Below are positions 51,845 to 64,000 of a stretch of DNA of 64,000 nt, piece by piece. Source of the stretch: Nocardioides nitrophenolicus (GTDB lineage Bacteria > Actinomycetota > Actinomycetes > Propionibacteriales > Nocardioidaceae). Position 1 is the stretch's first letter. The number at the start of each line of letters is the position of its first letter. Location: contig NZ_JAFBBY010000001.1 of assembly GCF_016907515.1 (NCBI RefSeq), positions 620,001-684,000 of the forward strand, read 5' to 3'. A program made the position numbers and the translations under genes. Under the pieces are notes generated by a model, which ran no database searches, was not told where the DNA came from, and was given only the letters and a program-made list of their open reading frames with translations.

Positions 51845-52846
51845 TCAGTCCCCCAGCGTCGCGACGAGGACCGCCTTGATGGTGTGCATCCGGTTCTCGG
51901 CCTGGTCGAACACGATGGAGTGGGGCGACTCGAAGACCTCGTCGGTCACCTCGAGCGCGGTCAGTCCGGTCTGCTGGAAGAGCTCCTCGCCGACGCTCGT
52001 GTGCCGGTCGTGGAACGCGGGCAGACAGTGCATGAACCGCACCGCGGGGTTGCCGGTCGCCTTCACGACCCCGGCGTCGACCCGGTAGTCGCGCAACAGC
52101 GCGATCCGCTCGGGCCAGCGCTCCTTGGGCTCACCCATCGAGAGCCACACGTCGGTGTAGAGGAAGTCGACGCCGGAGACCCCCTGCGCGACGTCCTCGG
52201 TCAGGCTCAGCCGGGCGCCTGTCTGCTCGGCGAGGCTGCGGGCGCGCGCCACGACCTCGTCGGTGGGCCACAGTGCGCGGGGCGCGACGATGCGCACGTC
52301 CATCCCCATCATCGCGCCCGCGACGAGCAGCGAGTTCCCCATGTTGTTGCGGGCGTCGCCGAGGTAGGCGAAGGCGATCTCGGAATCCGGCTTCCCCGCG
52401 TGCTCGCGCATGGTCAACATGTCGCACAACGTCTGAGTGGGGTGCCACTCGTCGGTGAGACCGTTCCAGACGGGGACGCCGGAGCGCTCGGCGAGCACCT
52501 CGACGTCGGCCTGCCGCGACCCGCGGTACTCGATGCCGTCGTACATCCGGCCCAGCACCCGGGCCGTGTCCGCCATCGACTCCTTGTGCCCGATCTGCGA
52601 GCCCGAGGGATCGAGGCAGGTCACGCCGGCGCCCTGGTCGCGAGCGGCCACCTCGAACGCGCATCTGGTGCGGGTGGAGGTCTTCTCGAAGATCAGTGCG
52701 ATGTTCCTGCCGGCCAGGCGCGGCTGCTCGGTCCCGGCCCGCTTGGCCGCCTTCAACGTCGTGGCGAGGTCGAGGAGATAGCGCCATTCCCCCGGCGTGA
52801 GGTCGAGCTCCTTGAGGAAGGACCGGTTGCGCAGCGGTGATGCCAT
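51845..52846 (-). CDS. arcB: Catabolic ornithine carbamoyltransferase
   Basis: The 333-residue enzyme splits citrulline with phosphate into ornithine and carbamoyl phosphate. It has the carbamoyl-phosphate motif STRTR, the HPTQ motif, DARNNMGNS and HCLPAFHD. N-terminal [19 protein letters not shown] is typical of catabolic OTCases. ATG at 52846 is 5 bp after the arcA stop. Position between arcA and arcC makes the catabolic role likely rather than arginine synthesis. Confidence 0.95.
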   Translation of the reverse strand: MASPLRNRSFLKELDLTPGEWRYLLDLATTLKAAKRAGTEQPRLAGRNIALIFEKTSTRTRCAFEVAARDQGAGVTCLDPSGSQIGHKESMADTARVLGRMYDGIEYRGSRQADVEVLAERSGVPVWNGLTDEWHPTQTLCDMLTMREHAGKPDSEIAFAYLGDARNNMGNSLLVAGAMMGMDVRIVAPRALWPTDEVVARARSLAEQTGARLSLTEDVAQGVSGVDFLYTDVWLSMGEPKERWPERIALLRDYRVDAGVVKATGNPAVRFMHCLPAFHDRHTSVGEELFQQTGLTALEVTDEVFESPHSIVFDQAENRMHTIKAVLVATLGD

Positions 52847-52851
52847 CGTGC

Positions 52852-54075
52852 TCAGATCCCCTCGCGCTCGATCGGACAGGTCATGCAGCGCGGGCCGCCG
52901 CGACCGCGCCCCAGCTCGCTGCCCTCGATGGTGATCACCTCGATGCCGTGCTTGCGCAGGTGGGTGTTGGTCGTGACGTTGCGCTCGTAGGCGACGACCA
53001 CACCAGGGCGGACCGCGAGCACGTTGCACCCGTCGTCCCACTGCTCGCGCTCGGCCGAGCGGACGTCCTGGGTCGGGGTGAGCACCCGGATCCGGTCCAG
53101 GCCGAGCGCGGCCGCGATCGCGGAGTGCATCTCCTCCGGAGCGTGGGCGGTGACCGCGAGCTCCTTCGCGGTGTCCCCCGGCTCGATGGTGTACGCCGGC
53201 AGCGGACCGAGCCCCGCGTACTGGGTGAAGGTCTCCTCGTCGACCATGGTCATCACCGTGTCGAGGTGCATGAACGCTCGCTTCTGCGGCATGGCCAGTG
53301 CCACGATCCGCTCGGCGCTGCCGGCCTCGAAGATCCGGCGCGCCATCCGCTCCACACCCTGCGGCGTGGTCCGCTCGCTCATGCCGACGAGGACCGAGCC
53401 GCGGCCCAGGACCAGGATGTCCCCGCCCTCGGTGGTCGCGGGCGCCCCGCCGGATCCATCGGCCCACCACCGGAAGCCCGCGTCCGCGAAGGCCGGGTGC
53501 CAGCGGTAGATCGCCTCGTAGTGAACGGTCTCGCGCGTTCGCGCGCGCTTGCGCATCGCGTTGACCGAGACTCCGTCGTACACCCACGCGGACGTGTCGC
53601 GGGTGAACAGGTGGTTGGGCAGCGGGGCAACGACGAAGTCGTCGGTGGCCATGGTCTGCACGGCGACCGACCGCGGCTCCTCGATCCGCTCGAGCAGCTC
53701 GCGCTTCGTGATCCCCCCGATCAGCAGCGTCGCCAGCTCGTCCGGCGGCAACGAGGTGCCGAGGTTGTGGAGCGCATCCGCCGCGAGCGGCCCGTAGAGA
53801 CGCTCGTCGAAGGTGTGGTCGAGGACGTGCCGGCGGGCCTCCGGGATCTCCATCGTCTCGGCGAGCAGCCGGTCGAGCAGATGCACCACGACACCCTGGT
53901 CGCGCAGCGCCTCGGCGAACGCGTCGTGCTCCTGCTTGGCGCGCTTCACCCACAGCACGTCGTCGAACAGGTAGGCGTCCTTGTTGGTGGGCGTCAGACG
54001 CATCAGCTCCACCCCCGGCCGGTGCAGGATCGCCTGGCGCAGCGGGCCCACCTCGGAGTCGACGTGCAGGTTCAT
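52852..54075 (-). CDS. arcA: Arginine deiminase
   Basis: The 407-residue enzyme hydrolyses arginine to citrulline and ammonia. It has the guanidino-group family residues: [43 protein letters not shown] and the catalytic Cys in [13 protein letters not shown] near the C-terminus. ATG at 54075 is chosen over an in-frame ATG 6 bp upstream because AGAGAGGA is correctly spaced from it. It leads the arcABC-ATPase-Usp operon from a DosR-like promoter. Confidence 0.95.
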   Translation of the reverse strand: MNLHVDSEVGPLRQAILHRPGVELMRLTPTNKDAYLFDDVLWVKRAKQEHDAFAEALRDQGVVVHLLDRLLAETMEIPEARRHVLDHTFDERLYGPLAADALHNLGTSLPPDELATLLIGGITKRELLERIEEPRSVAVQTMATDDFVVAPLPNHLFTRDTSAWVYDGVSVNAMRKRARTRETVHYEAIYRWHPAFADAGFRWWADGSGGAPATTEGGDILVLGRGSVLVGMSERTTPQGVERMARRIFEAGSAERIVALAMPQKRAFMHLDTVMTMVDEETFTQYAGLGPLPAYTIEPGDTAKELAVTAHAPEEMHSAIAAALGLDRIRVLTPTQDVRSAEREQWDDGCNVLAVRPGVVVAYERNVTTNTHLRKHGIEVITIEGSELGRGRGGPRCMTCPIEREGI

Positions 54076-54104
54076 CGGCATTCCTCTCTGGTTTCCTGGC
54101 CCCG

Positions 54105-54147
54105 ATCCTGCGCGACCCCGGCGCCACGGGGAGGGGTCCTAGGTCCC
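54105..54147 (-). promoter_or_regulatory. DosR-like promoter of the arc operon
   Basis: Palindromic box GGGTCCTAGGTCCC (54134-54147), 23-nt gap, -10 CAGGAT (54110-54105) on the minus strand. The same box may serve the divergent carrier gene, but no matching rightward -10 was found. Confidence 0.72.
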
Positions 54148-54233
54148 GTCGCGTCGGGCACATCGACCGATCTGCGCGAGGCGACGACGGTGCTTCGGTG
54201 GTCCGGACACGGCTTCGACTGGAGGTACCCGCC

Positions 54234-55778
54234 ATGAGCACGACCCACCGGGCCGAGCGCCCGACGACCCCACCACCGCCGGACGGCGAGATGGTGGTCC
54301 GCCGCAGCTTCCACTTCCCCAGCGCCTTCGCCGTGCTCTTCGGCGTGACCATCGTCGTCTGGCTGCTCGCCTTCGTCATCCCGTCCGGCACCTACCAGAC
54401 CGACGCCGACAGCGGCCGGCCGATCCCGGGGACCTACGCGACGTCGGACAGCGGACTCTCCTTCGGCGACCGGCTGATGGACCTCTTCATGGCACCCGTC
54501 AACGGCCTGTACGGCATCCTCAACCCCGACGGGAAGATCGGGCCGTACGAGTCCGGTGAGCTGTACGGCGCCGCCGGCGTCTTCCTGTTCGTCCTGGCCA
54601 TCGGCGTGTTCATCACCATGGCCATGCGCACCGGCGCGATCGACGACGGCGTGGCCCGGGTCGCCCAGCGGATGAGCGGGCGCGGCACGGCGCTGATCGC
54701 GGTGCTCATGATCCTGTTCTCGATCGGGGGCACCACCGAGGGCATGGCCGAGGAGACCCTCGGCTTCTACGCGCTCCTCATCCCGCTGCTGCTCGCCCTG
54801 GGCTACGACCGGATGGTCGCCGCGGCCACCATCCTCGTCGGCGCGGGCATCGGGGTGCTCGCCTCGACCGTCAACCCCTTTGCGACCGGGGTCGCCTCCG
54901 ACGCGGCGGACATCTCGATCGGCGACGGCATCGGCTTCCGGTTCCTGATGTACCTCGTGCTGGTGCCGGTCGCCGTGTGGTGGGTCACCCGCTACGCACG
55001 CCGGGTCAAGGCCGACCCGTCCCGCTCGTTGGTCGGGCCGGTCGACGGCGACGACGAGCTGCGCGGACACGGCCTGCGCGACGTGCCGCGCCTGACCGGG
55101 CGACAGAAGGCGGTGCTGACCATCGTCGCGGTGACCTTCGCGTTCATGATCTTCGCGATCGTGCCGTGGGCACAGGTGATCCACGGCCCGGACGCCACCA
55201 GCTTCGCCTGGCAGCTGGACTGGTACTTCCCCGAGCTCGCCGCGCTGTTCCTGGTGATGTCGCTCGTCGTCGGCCTGGTCGGTGGTCTCGGCGAGCACGG
55301 AGTGAGCGAGGCCCTCTCCCGCGGAGCCGGCGACTTCGTCGGGGTCGGGCTGATCATCGTGCTGGCCCGCGGGGTGACCGTCATCATGAACAACACCGAG
55401 ATCACCGGCACCGTCCTGCACGCCATGGAGAACACCGTCAGTGGCACCTCCTCCGGCGTGTTCGGGGCTGTGATGTTCCTGATCAACGTGCCGCTCGCCT
55501 TCCTGGTGCCCTCGACCTCCGGGCACGCCGCGCTGGCCATGCCGATCCTCGCGCCCCTCGCCGACTTCGCCGGTGTCGGGAGGTCGGTCGTGGTCACGGC
55601 CTTCCAGTCGGCGTCGGGCGTGGTCAACCTGATCACCCCGACCTCTGCTGTGGTGATGGGTGGCCTGGCGCTGGCCAAGGTCCGCTACGACCAGTACCTG
55701 CGCTTCGTCCTGCCGCTCGTCGGCATCCTGCTCGTCCTGGGTACGGCCGCCCTCGCGCTGGGCGCTGTGGTGTCCTGA
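54234..55778 (+). CDS. YfcC/DcuC-family carrier, probable arginine/ornithine exchanger
   Basis: The 514-residue membrane protein has a short cytoplasmic N-terminus and about twelve helices; [31 protein letters not shown] and [25 protein letters not shown] are YfcC-family features. Members next to arginine deiminase genes exchange arginine for ornithine or citrulline, so it is probably the transport arm of this pathway. The assignment to arginine is from position. ATG follows GGAGGTACCC. It is divergent from arcA. Confidence 0.85.
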   Translation: MSTTHRAERPTTPPPPDGEMVVRRSFHFPSAFAVLFGVTIVVWLLAFVIPSGTYQTDADSGRPIPGTYATSDSGLSFGDRLMDLFMAPVNGLYGILNPDGKIGPYESGELYGAAGVFLFVLAIGVFITMAMRTGAIDDGVARVAQRMSGRGTALIAVLMILFSIGGTTEGMAEETLGFYALLIPLLLALGYDRMVAAATILVGAGIGVLASTVNPFATGVASDAADISIGDGIGFRFLMYLVLVPVAVWWVTRYARRVKADPSRSLVGPVDGDDELRGHGLRDVPRLTGRQKAVLTIVAVTFAFMIFAIVPWAQVIHGPDATSFAWQLDWYFPELAALFLVMSLVVGLVGGLGEHGVSEALSRGAGDFVGVGLIIVLARGVTVIMNNTEITGTVLHAMENTVSGTSSGVFGAVMFLINVPLAFLVPSTSGHAALAMPILAPLADFAGVGRSVVVTAFQSASGVVNLITPTSAVVMGGLALAKVRYDQYLRFVLPLVGILLVLGTAALALGAVVS

Positions 55779-55790
55779 ACCCGCCGATGC

Positions 55791-57921
<2,131 letters not shown>

Positions 57922-58563
57922 ATCGCGGCCTGCGTACGGCTGGACATGCCGAGCTTCGCCAGCAGCGACGACACGTAGTTCTTGACGGTCTTCTCGGCCA
58001 GGTGCAGGTCGCGGGCGATCTGCCGGTTGGTCAGCCCCTGGCCGATCAGGTCGAGGATGCGTCCCTCCTGGTCCGTCAGCGACGCGAGCTCCTTGTTGAC
58101 CGGTGGCCCGGAGCGGATCCGGTCGAGCACCTGGGCGGTGACCGAGGGGTCGAGCGTCGACTGCCCGGCCGCCACCCGCCGCACGTTGTCGAGCAGGTCG
58201 CTGCCGCGCACCTGCTTGAGCACGTAGCCGGCGGCGCCGGCCATGATCGCGGAGAAGAGCGCGTCGTCGTCGTCGTACGACGTCAGGATGAGCGCCTTGA
58301 TCGAGGGGTCCTGCGAGCGCACGTCGCGGCAGACGTCGATGCCGGAGCCGTCGGGCAGGCGTCCGTCGAGGATCGCCACGTCGGGCCGCAGCGCGGGAAT
58401 CCGGCGGGTCGCCTCGGCGGCCGAGTCGGACTCCCCCACGACGACGATGTCGCCCTCGCTCTCGAGCAGGTCGCGGATGCCGCGCCGGATCATCTCGTGG
58501 TCGTCGAGCAGGTAGACCCGGATCTGGTCGGCCGGGCGGGCATCGTCGTCGCTCACCCCACCC

Positions 58564-58658
58564 ACGTTAGTCCCGTTCGGCGCCCGCCGGGGCGGGACCG
58601 CGCACCTTCGAGCTCAGGACCTTGTGCCCTGCCCTGTGCGTCGCGCGTGCGCCAGCGT
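58564..58658. promoter_or_regulatory. Divergent DosR-like promoter of devR and nitroreductase
   Basis: Box AGGACCTTGTGCCC (58616-58629), 23 nt, -10 CAGCGT (58653-58658) rightward. A second site CGGGACCGCGCACC (58593-58606) lies 23 bp to the left, and leftward 23 nt separate it from -10 TAACGT (58569-58564) of devR. The inner site can serve both genes. Confidence 0.7.
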
Positions 58659-58691
58659 GGAGGCTCATCGAGGACGAGGGGGATCTCAGCC

Positions 58692-59678
58692 ATGGCCAAC
58701 CGACTCAGGACTCGCTCGGAGACCGCGCCCGGAGCGGTGGTCGAGCGGCTGGTCTCCCTGGCCTGCCTCGCACCGAGCGTCCACAACACCCAGCCGTGGC
58801 GGTGGCGGCTCGACGGCGGCGTCCTGGAGCTGTCCGCCGACCTCCGCCGCCGGCTGCCCGCCGAGGACCCGCTCGGGCGCAATCTCACGCTCAGCTGCGG
58901 CGCCGCGCTGCACCACCTGCAGTTCGCCGCCCGTGCCCTCGGCTGGGAGACGAGCGTCGAACGGCTCCCGCTCGGGGCTCCGGACACCCTCCTCGCCCGG
59001 GTCGTGGTGTCGCGCACCATCCGGCACGCCGTCGCGCGCGGCGACATCGACCTGCTGCGCTCCCGGTGCACCGACCGGCGCCGCTTCACGGCCTGGCCGG
59101 TGCCGGCCGACCGGCTCGACGAGCTGTCCGCCCGGGCCGCGCTGTGGGGGGCCCGGGCGGAGCCCGTGACGAGCGACGCAGCGCGGTTCCGGCTCGAGCT
59201 GCTCGCCAACCGCGCCATCAGCTGCCTCGAGGTCGAAGGGCGGCGGCTGCTCGAGCAGGACCGCTGGATCGACCGGGACGGTCCCGACGGCATCCCGCTA
59301 GAGCTGCTCCCCGATGCTCCCGACCCGCTGCACGCGCGGTCCCGGTTCCGGCCCGGCGTGCTCGAGGACACCCGACTCGTGATCCACGGCGGCGAGCGAG
59401 TGATCGCCCTCGGCGGCGACCGGGACGACGTCGGGAGCTGGCTGCGCACCGGCGAGGCGATGAGCGACCTGTGGCTGGAGGCCACCCGCTCCGGCATGTC
59501 GGTGGTCCCGATGAGCCAGCCGATCGAGGTCGAGAGCACCCGTCACGAGATCGCCCACACCGTGCTCGGCGACCGCTTCGAGCCGCACCTGCTGCTCCGG
59601 GTCGGCTGGCAGGCGATCGGTCGCCGCGAGCTCCCCCGCACGCCCCGCCGGCCCCTGGCCGACGTCCTCGACCAGTGA
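58692..59678 (+). CDS. Acg/Rv3131-like nitroreductase-family protein
   Basis: The 328-residue protein is an FMN-fold nitroreductase of the Acg group: LACLAPSVHNTQPWRWRL near residue 20 and SGMSVVPMSQPIEV near 275. Acg-type members in the M. tuberculosis DosR regulon (Rv2032, Rv3131) may not reduce nitro compounds but store FMN or contribute to survival. ATG at 58692 follows a purine-rich stretch. It is driven by a DosR-like promoter shared with devR. Confidence 0.9.
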   Translation: MANRLRTRSETAPGAVVERLVSLACLAPSVHNTQPWRWRLDGGVLELSADLRRRLPAEDPLGRNLTLSCGAALHHLQFAARALGWETSVERLPLGAPDTLLARVVVSRTIRHAVARGDIDLLRSRCTDRRRFTAWPVPADRLDELSARAALWGARAEPVTSDAARFRLELLANRAISCLEVEGRRLLEQDRWIDRDGPDGIPLELLPDAPDPLHARSRFRPGVLEDTRLVIHGGERVIALGGDRDDVGSWLRTGEAMSDLWLEATRSGMSVVPMSQPIEVESTRHEIAHTVLGDRFEPHLLLRVGWQAIGRRELPRTPRRPLADVLDQ

Positions 59679-59743
59679 GGCCGAAAGTCCCATCGGTGTG
59701 GGCAGTCCGGCCGTGGGCCGGCCCGGTCGTGGCTTCCTAGCGT
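59678..59743 (+). promoter_or_regulatory. DosR-like promoter of the cyd operon
   Basis: Distal box AGGCCGAAAGTCCC (59678-59691), a weaker proximal site GGCAGTCCGGCCGT (59701-59714) 23 bp on, then 23 nt to -10 TAGCGT (59738-59743). Leader to cydA about 60 nt. Confidence 0.65.
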
Positions 59744-59811
59744 GGTCGTGGCCCGGCACCCGCCCGGCCGTCTCTCCCGATTCCCGCCTCCCGATCCAGC
59801 CAGGAGCTCCC

Positions 59812-61251
59812 GTGGACCCGACCGACATCGCCCGATGGCAGTTCGCCATCACGACCGTCTACCACTTCCTCTTCGTCCCGATCACGATCGGTCTCTCCGC
59901 GATCATCGCCGGCTACGAGATCACCTGGCTGCGCACCCGCGACGAGCGCTGGCTGCGGCTGACGAAGTTCTTCGGGAAGCTGTTCCTCATCAACTTCGCG
60001 ATCGGCGTGGTGACCGGCATCGTGCAGGAGTTCCAGTTCGGGATGAACTGGAGCGACTACTCCCGCTTCGTCGGCGACGTCTTCGGCGCCCCGCTGGCCG
60101 TCGAGGGGCTGCTCGCCTTCTTCCTCGAGTCCACCTTCCTCGGGTTGTGGATCTTCGGCTGGGACCGGCTCTCGCCCCGCCTGCACGCCGCGTGCATCGT
60201 CCTGGTGCACGTCGGGACGCTGTTCTCGGCGTACTTCATCCTCGCGGCGAACTCCTGGATGCAGCACCCGGTGGGCTACGCCTTCAACCCCGAGACCGGC
60301 CGGGCGGAGATGAACGACTTCGCCGCGGTGCTGTTCAACAAGGTCCAGCTCGTCACCTTCCCCCACGTCGTGCTCTCGGCTTACCTGACGGGCGCGGCGT
60401 TCGTGGTCGGCGTCGCGCTGTGGCACCTGCGCAGGGCCCGCACCGACGAGGACCGCCGGCTCTACCGGCCCGCCGTGCGTACCGGCGCCTGGATCGTGCT
60501 CGTCGCCGCGCTCGGCGTGGTCGTCAGCGGCGACGTCCAGGGCAAGATCATGACCGAGGTCCAGCCGATGAAGATGGCCGCGGCCGAGGGCCTGTACGAG
60601 ACCGAGGCGCCCGCCGACTTCTCGGTCTTCCAGCTCGGCACCCTCGACGGCGAGCACGAGACCTTCTCGGTGAAGATCCCCGGGCTGCTCTCCTTCCTCG
60701 CCACCGGGACGCCCGGCGGCGAGGTCCAGGGGATCAACGACCTGCGGGCCAAGTACCGCGAGACCTACGGCACCGACCCCGGCGCGGCCTACTACTCCCC
60801 CGGCGACTACACCCCCGTGATCCCACTGACCTACTGGACGTTCCGGCTGATGATGGGCCTGGGCATGGCCGCGGCGGCGATCGCCGCGTGGATCCTGTGG
60901 GCCACCCGGCGCGGCCGGACCCCCACCGGCCGCACCGTGCTGGCCGCCGCGATCGCGCTGCCCTTCCTGCCGCTGCTGGCCAACTCGTTCGGCTGGATCT
61001 TCACCGAGCTGGGCCGCCAGCCGTGGGCGGTGTTCGGCCTGATGACGACCGAGCACTCGGTGTCCCCCGGGCTCTCGACCGGCGAGGCGTGGACCTCGCT
61101 GATCGCCCTGACCGCGGTGTACGGCGTGCTCGCGGTGATCGAGGTGCGGCTGATGCTGACCTGGATCCGCAAGGGCGCCGACGACCTGCCTCCCGACGTA
61201 CCGACCGATGCCGACCGAGGCGAGGACCGTCCGCTCGCCTTCGCCTACTGA
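59812..61251 (+). CDS. cydA: Cytochrome bd oxidase subunit I
   Basis: The 479-residue subunit carries the hemes and quinol site of the high-affinity bd oxidase. It begins VDPTDIARWQFAITTVYHFLFVP with the heme-ligand His at 18, followed by about nine membrane helices. EFQFGMNWSDYSRFVGDVFG and the short Q-loop fit actinobacterial CydA. GTG follows CAGGAG. It starts cydABD and has a DosR-like promoter, fitting oxygen limitation. Confidence 0.95.
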   Translation: MDPTDIARWQFAITTVYHFLFVPITIGLSAIIAGYEITWLRTRDERWLRLTKFFGKLFLINFAIGVVTGIVQEFQFGMNWSDYSRFVGDVFGAPLAVEGLLAFFLESTFLGLWIFGWDRLSPRLHAACIVLVHVGTLFSAYFILAANSWMQHPVGYAFNPETGRAEMNDFAAVLFNKVQLVTFPHVVLSAYLTGAAFVVGVALWHLRRARTDEDRRLYRPAVRTGAWIVLVAALGVVVSGDVQGKIMTEVQPMKMAAAEGLYETEAPADFSVFQLGTLDGEHETFSVKIPGLLSFLATGTPGGEVQGINDLRAKYRETYGTDPGAAYYSPGDYTPVIPLTYWTFRLMMGLGMAAAAIAAWILWATRRGRTPTGRTVLAAAIALPFLPLLANSFGWIFTELGRQPWAVFGLMTTEHSVSPGLSTGEAWTSLIALTAVYGVLAVIEVRLMLTWIRKGADDLPPDVPTDADRGEDRPLAFAY

Positions 61252-61272
61252 GAACCGGAGACAGACACCGTC

Positions 61273-62298
61273 ATGGAGCTCACCACCGTCTGGTTCATCC
61301 TGATCGCCGTCCTGTGGATCGGCTACTTCACCCTCGAGGGCTTCGACTTCGGGGTCGGCATGCTGCTGCCCGTGCTGGGCCGCGACGACACCGAGCGGCG
61401 CGTCATGATCAACACCATCGGTCCCGTGTGGGACGGCAACGAGGTCTGGCTGCTGGTCGCCGGCGGCGCGACGTTCGCCGCCTTCCCGGAGTGGTACGCC
61501 ACCTTGTTCAGCGGGTTCTACCTGCCCCTGCTGCTGATCCTGCTCGCACTCATCGTCCGCGGGCTGGCGTTCGAGTACCGCGCCAAGCGGCCCGACCTGC
61601 GCTGGAAGAGCCGGTGGGACCTGGCCATCATCGTGGGCTCGTTCGTGCCGTCGCTGCTGTGGGGAGTGGCGTTCGCGAACATCCTGCGGGGCGTGCCGAT
61701 CGACGCGGACCTCGAGTACGCCGGCGGCTTCCTCAACCTGCTCAACCCGTACGCGCTGCTCGGCGGACTGACCACCTTGGCGCTGTTCCTGACCCACGGG
61801 GCGCTCTTCGTCGCACTCAAGACCGACGGCGAGATCCGGCACCGGGCGCGGCGGCTGGCGGTGCCGCTGGTCGCCATGACCGCGGTGCTGGCGGTGGCCT
61901 TCCTGGCCTGGACCCAGCAGCAGACGGGCAGCACCGGCTCGGCGGTCGCCTTCGTGGCCGCCGCGGTCGGCCTGGTCGGCGCCGGCCTGGCCGCGCGGGC
62001 TGGCCGTGAGGGCTGGGCCTTCCTCGGGACGTTCGTGGCGATCGGGCTCGCGGTCGCCGGTCTCTTCCTGGCCCTGTTCCCGGACGTGATGCCGACGACG
62101 CTCGCTGACGGGACCAGCCTGACCACGACCAACGCTGCTGCGACGGCGTACACCCTGAGGATCATGACGGTCACCGCCGTGGTGTTCACGCCGCTCGTGC
62201 TGGCCTACCAGGGCTGGACCTACTGGGTCTTCCGCAAGCGGATCGCCACCCACCACATCCCCGCGGCGGCGCCGGCCGGGACCGCGGGCGCCCGATGA
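61273..62298 (+). CDS. cydB: Cytochrome bd oxidase subunit II
   Basis: The 341-residue membrane subunit has the CydB signatures WFILIAVLWIGYFTLEGFDFGVG and IGPVWDGNEVWLLVAGGATFAAFP. It has eight or nine helices and stabilises the heme centre of CydA. It starts 21 bp after cydA and overlaps the next gene by 4 bp. Confidence 0.95.
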   Translation: MELTTVWFILIAVLWIGYFTLEGFDFGVGMLLPVLGRDDTERRVMINTIGPVWDGNEVWLLVAGGATFAAFPEWYATLFSGFYLPLLLILLALIVRGLAFEYRAKRPDLRWKSRWDLAIIVGSFVPSLLWGVAFANILRGVPIDADLEYAGGFLNLLNPYALLGGLTTLALFLTHGALFVALKTDGEIRHRARRLAVPLVAMTAVLAVAFLAWTQQQTGSTGSAVAFVAAAVGLVGAGLAARAGREGWAFLGTFVAIGLAVAGLFLALFPDVMPTTLADGTSLTTTNAAATAYTLRIMTVTAVVFTPLVLAYQGWTYWVFRKRIATHHIPAAAPAGTAGAR

Positions 62299-64000
62299 GG
62301 CCGTCGGACCCGCGCCTGCGCGCGCTCCTGGCCCCGGCGCGGGCCGAGCTCGCGGGGGTCGTGGCGGCCGGCGTGATGGGCGGCGTCGTGGTGCTGGCGC
62401 AGGCCTGGGCGGTGACCGGCCTGCTGGTCGCCGTCCTGCGCGGCCAGGAGCTCACCGGCTGGGCGCTGGCCGTCGTCGCCGCCCTCGGCGCGCGGGCGCT
62501 GAGCGGCGCGGCCGGTGACCTGTGCGCCGCGCGCGCCGCCTCGGTGATCGGGACGGTGCTGCGGCACCGTCTGGTCCGCGCGTACGTCGACCGGGCCGGG
62601 CCCGCCGCGGGCACCGGCGCGGAGGCCGTGCTCGCCACCCGCGGCGTCGCCGCGGTCGAGCCCTACGTGACCCGCTACCTGCCCGCCCTGGTGGTCGCCG
62701 CCGTCCTGCCGCCGCTGACGGTGGTGGCGATCGCGAGCCAGGACCTGCTCAGCGCGGTCATCGTCCTGGCCACCCTCCCCCTCGTGCCGGTCTTCGGCGC
62801 CCTGGTCGGGCTCGCCACCCGCGACCGGGCCGAGGAGCAGTGGCGGGCGATGGCGTCGCTCTCGGGCCACTTCCTCGACGTGGTCCGCGGCCTGCCCACC
62901 CTCGTCGCCCATCGGCGGGCGCGCGCCCAGTCGGCGCGGATCGGGGAGGTCACCGACCGCTACCGGAGGGCGTCCTTGGGCACCCTGCGGATCGCCTTCG
63001 CCTCCTCGGCCGTGCTCGAGCTGGTGGCGACCCTGTCGGTGGCCCTGGTCGCCGTGACGGTCGGCGTCCGCCTCGCCGGCGGCGGCCTGGGGCTGCACAC
63101 CGCCCTGGTCGTCCTGCTGCTCGCCCCCGAGGCGTACTGGCCGCTGCGCCGGGTCGGTGCGGAGTTCCACGCCGCCGCCGAGGGTGCGACGACCTTCGCC
63201 GCGGTCCACGACGTGCTGGCCGCGACACCCGAGGCCGACGCCGACCGCACGGCACCGCCGGACTCTCCGCTCGTCCTGGAGCGGGTCGGCGTCACCTGGC
63301 CGGGGCGGGCCCGGCCCGCGGTCCACGAGGTCACCGCACTGGTCCCGGCGCGCGGTGTCACCGCGCTCACCGGGCCGTCGGGATGCGGCAAGTCCACCCT
63401 GCTCGCGGCGATCGCCGGCCTGGTGCCGCTCCAGGACGGCACGATCGCCGCCGGTGGCCGCCCGGTGGGCGGTCCGGACTGGCAGTCGCAGGTGGCCTGG
63501 CTGCCCCAGCAGCCGCGGTTCGTGGCCGGCAGCATCGCCGAGAACCTCCGGATCGCGCGGCCGAGTGCGAGTGACGACCAGCTCTGGGCGGCGCTGCGGG
63601 AGGTCGCCCTGGAGGAGCGGGTGCGCGCCCTTCCCGAGGGGATCGCCACGGCGCTCGGGGAGGACGGCCTGACCCTGTCCGCCGGCGAGCGGGCCCGGCT
63701 GGCCCTGGCCCGGGTCGTGCTCGCCGACCGGCCGTGGGTGCTCCTCGACGAGCCGACCGCCCACCTCGACGACCTCACCGAGCAGGTCATCGCCGACACC
63801 ATCCTCGCCCTCGGGCGGGATCGCGGCGTCCTGGTCGTGGCCCACCGGCCGCGCCTGGTCGGCATCGCCGACCGGCGCATCGAGCTCCCGGCGGCCCCCG
63901 CCCCGGCCACCCCCGATCGAGCGCCGGCCGTGGCGCGCCCCGCGCCACTCCCTGCCGCGTCCACCCGACCGGTCGCGGCCGCCGACCCCGAGCGCCGCCG
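62295..64000 (+). CDS. cydD: CydD-type ABC exporter of thiols/heme assembly factor (3' partial)
   Basis: The visible 568 codons encode an ABC half-transporter or the first half of a fused CydDC. Six membrane helices (about 15-310) precede the ATPase with Walker A GPSGCGKST (360-368), Q-loop PQQP, signature LSAGE near 461 (in place of LSGGQ) and Walker B LLDEPTAHLDD near 480. CydDC exports cysteine/glutathione and is needed to assemble cytochrome bd. ATG overlaps the cydB stop. After about residue 535 the sequence is Ala/Pro-rich and the frame is still open at the window edge, so fusion to CydC is possible. Confidence 0.9.
   Translation, partial: MRPSDPRLRALLAPARAELAGVVAAGVMGGVVVLAQAWAVTGLLVAVLRGQELTGWALAVVAALGARALSGAAGDLCAARAASVIGTVLRHRLVRAYVDRAGPAAGTGAEAVLATRGVAAVEPYVTRYLPALVVAAVLPPLTVVAIASQDLLSAVIVLATLPLVPVFGALVGLATRDRAEEQWRAMASLSGHFLDVVRGLPTLVAHRRARAQSARIGEVTDRYRRASLGTLRIAFASSAVLELVATLSVALVAVTVGVRLAGGGLGLHTALVVLLLAPEAYWPLRRVGAEFHAAAEGATTFAAVHDVLAATPEADADRTAPPDSPLVLERVGVTWPGRARPAVHEVTALVPARGVTALTGPSGCGKSTLLAAIAGLVPLQDGTIAAGGRPVGGPDWQSQVAWLPQQPRFVAGSIAENLRIARPSASDDQLWAALREVALEERVRALPEGIATALGEDGLTLSAGERARLALARVVLADRPWVLLDEPTAHLDDLTEQVIADTILALGRDRGVLVVAHRPRLVGIADRRIELPAAPAPATPDRAPAVARPAPLPAASTRPVAAADPERR

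Noticed and set aside
54134..54176. A rightward DosR-like promoter for the YfcC-type carrier gene from the same box as arcA.
   Set aside because: The position 23 nt to the right (TCTGCG) does not fit a -10; the carrier gene may use another promoter or be read differently.

Overview
The window is about 72% GC, rich in GTG starts and GTGA/ATGA gene overlaps, and carries many promoters whose -10 hexamer ends 6-7 nt before the start codon (leaderless mRNAs). Gene content (FprA, PucR-controlled proline catabolism, class I cholesterol oxidase with a KstR-like box, DevR/DevS-type hypoxia system, YhhN, HutD) points to a high-GC actinobacterium, most likely Nocardioidaceae (Nocardioides-like). No phage, plasmid, IS element or CRISPR array was seen.

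Layout. 1-16.5 kb: ordinary metabolic genes: a partial membrane protein, FprA, an HtrA-like protease, a hydroxyacid dehydrogenase and an SDR that lacks the catalytic Tyr/Lys, a DsrE-like protein beside an alpha/beta-hydrolase-LuxR fusion, a TetR/MFS pair, the proline genes with their PucR regulator, HNH, YhhN, HutD and cholesterol oxidase. Between the MFS gene and pruA lies a symmetric 3+3 array of a 13-bp core on a strict 32-bp period.

16.5-22.5 kb (minus strand): an RNA-repair and quality-control locus in transcription order: a YrlA-type Y RNA (a circularly permuted tRNA-like fold), a Ro60/Rsr (TROVE) protein whose last 18 codons are cut off by an in-frame TAG, Hen1 RNA 2'-O-methyltransferase, and Pnkp (kinase-phosphatase-ligase). 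This places Ro60/Y RNA together with the Pnkp/Hen1 repair enzymes.

22.6-34.9 kb: a single-chain 1830-residue biotin-dependent carboxylase, a DoxX protein, an OmpR-type two-component system, DUF2231, and a CsoR/CstR-like repressor with DUF302, an MMPL transporter and an AhpD protein around two mirror-image GC-rich operators.

35-64 kb: a hypoxia/dormancy island. It encodes DevR and DevS homologues, universal stress proteins, flavin/PNPOx-like proteins, an Acg/Rv3131-type nitroreductase, CBS-BON, PPDK, a GNAT-acyl-CoA synthetase fusion, an MBL/beta-CASP nuclease, a P-type cation ATPase, the complete arginine deiminase pathway with a YfcC-type carrier, and cytochrome bd (cydABD). At least ten promoters in the island carry 14-bp DosR-like boxes, usually ending 23-24 nt before the -10 hexamer and often in pairs 21-23 bp apart, so one DevRS-type regulon can be read directly from the DNA. 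The proposed physiology is ATP from arginine and pyrophosphate/PEP chemistry, respiration through the high-affinity bd oxidase, and stress protection when oxygen falls. Two small genes in or beside the island carry single-base frameshifts.
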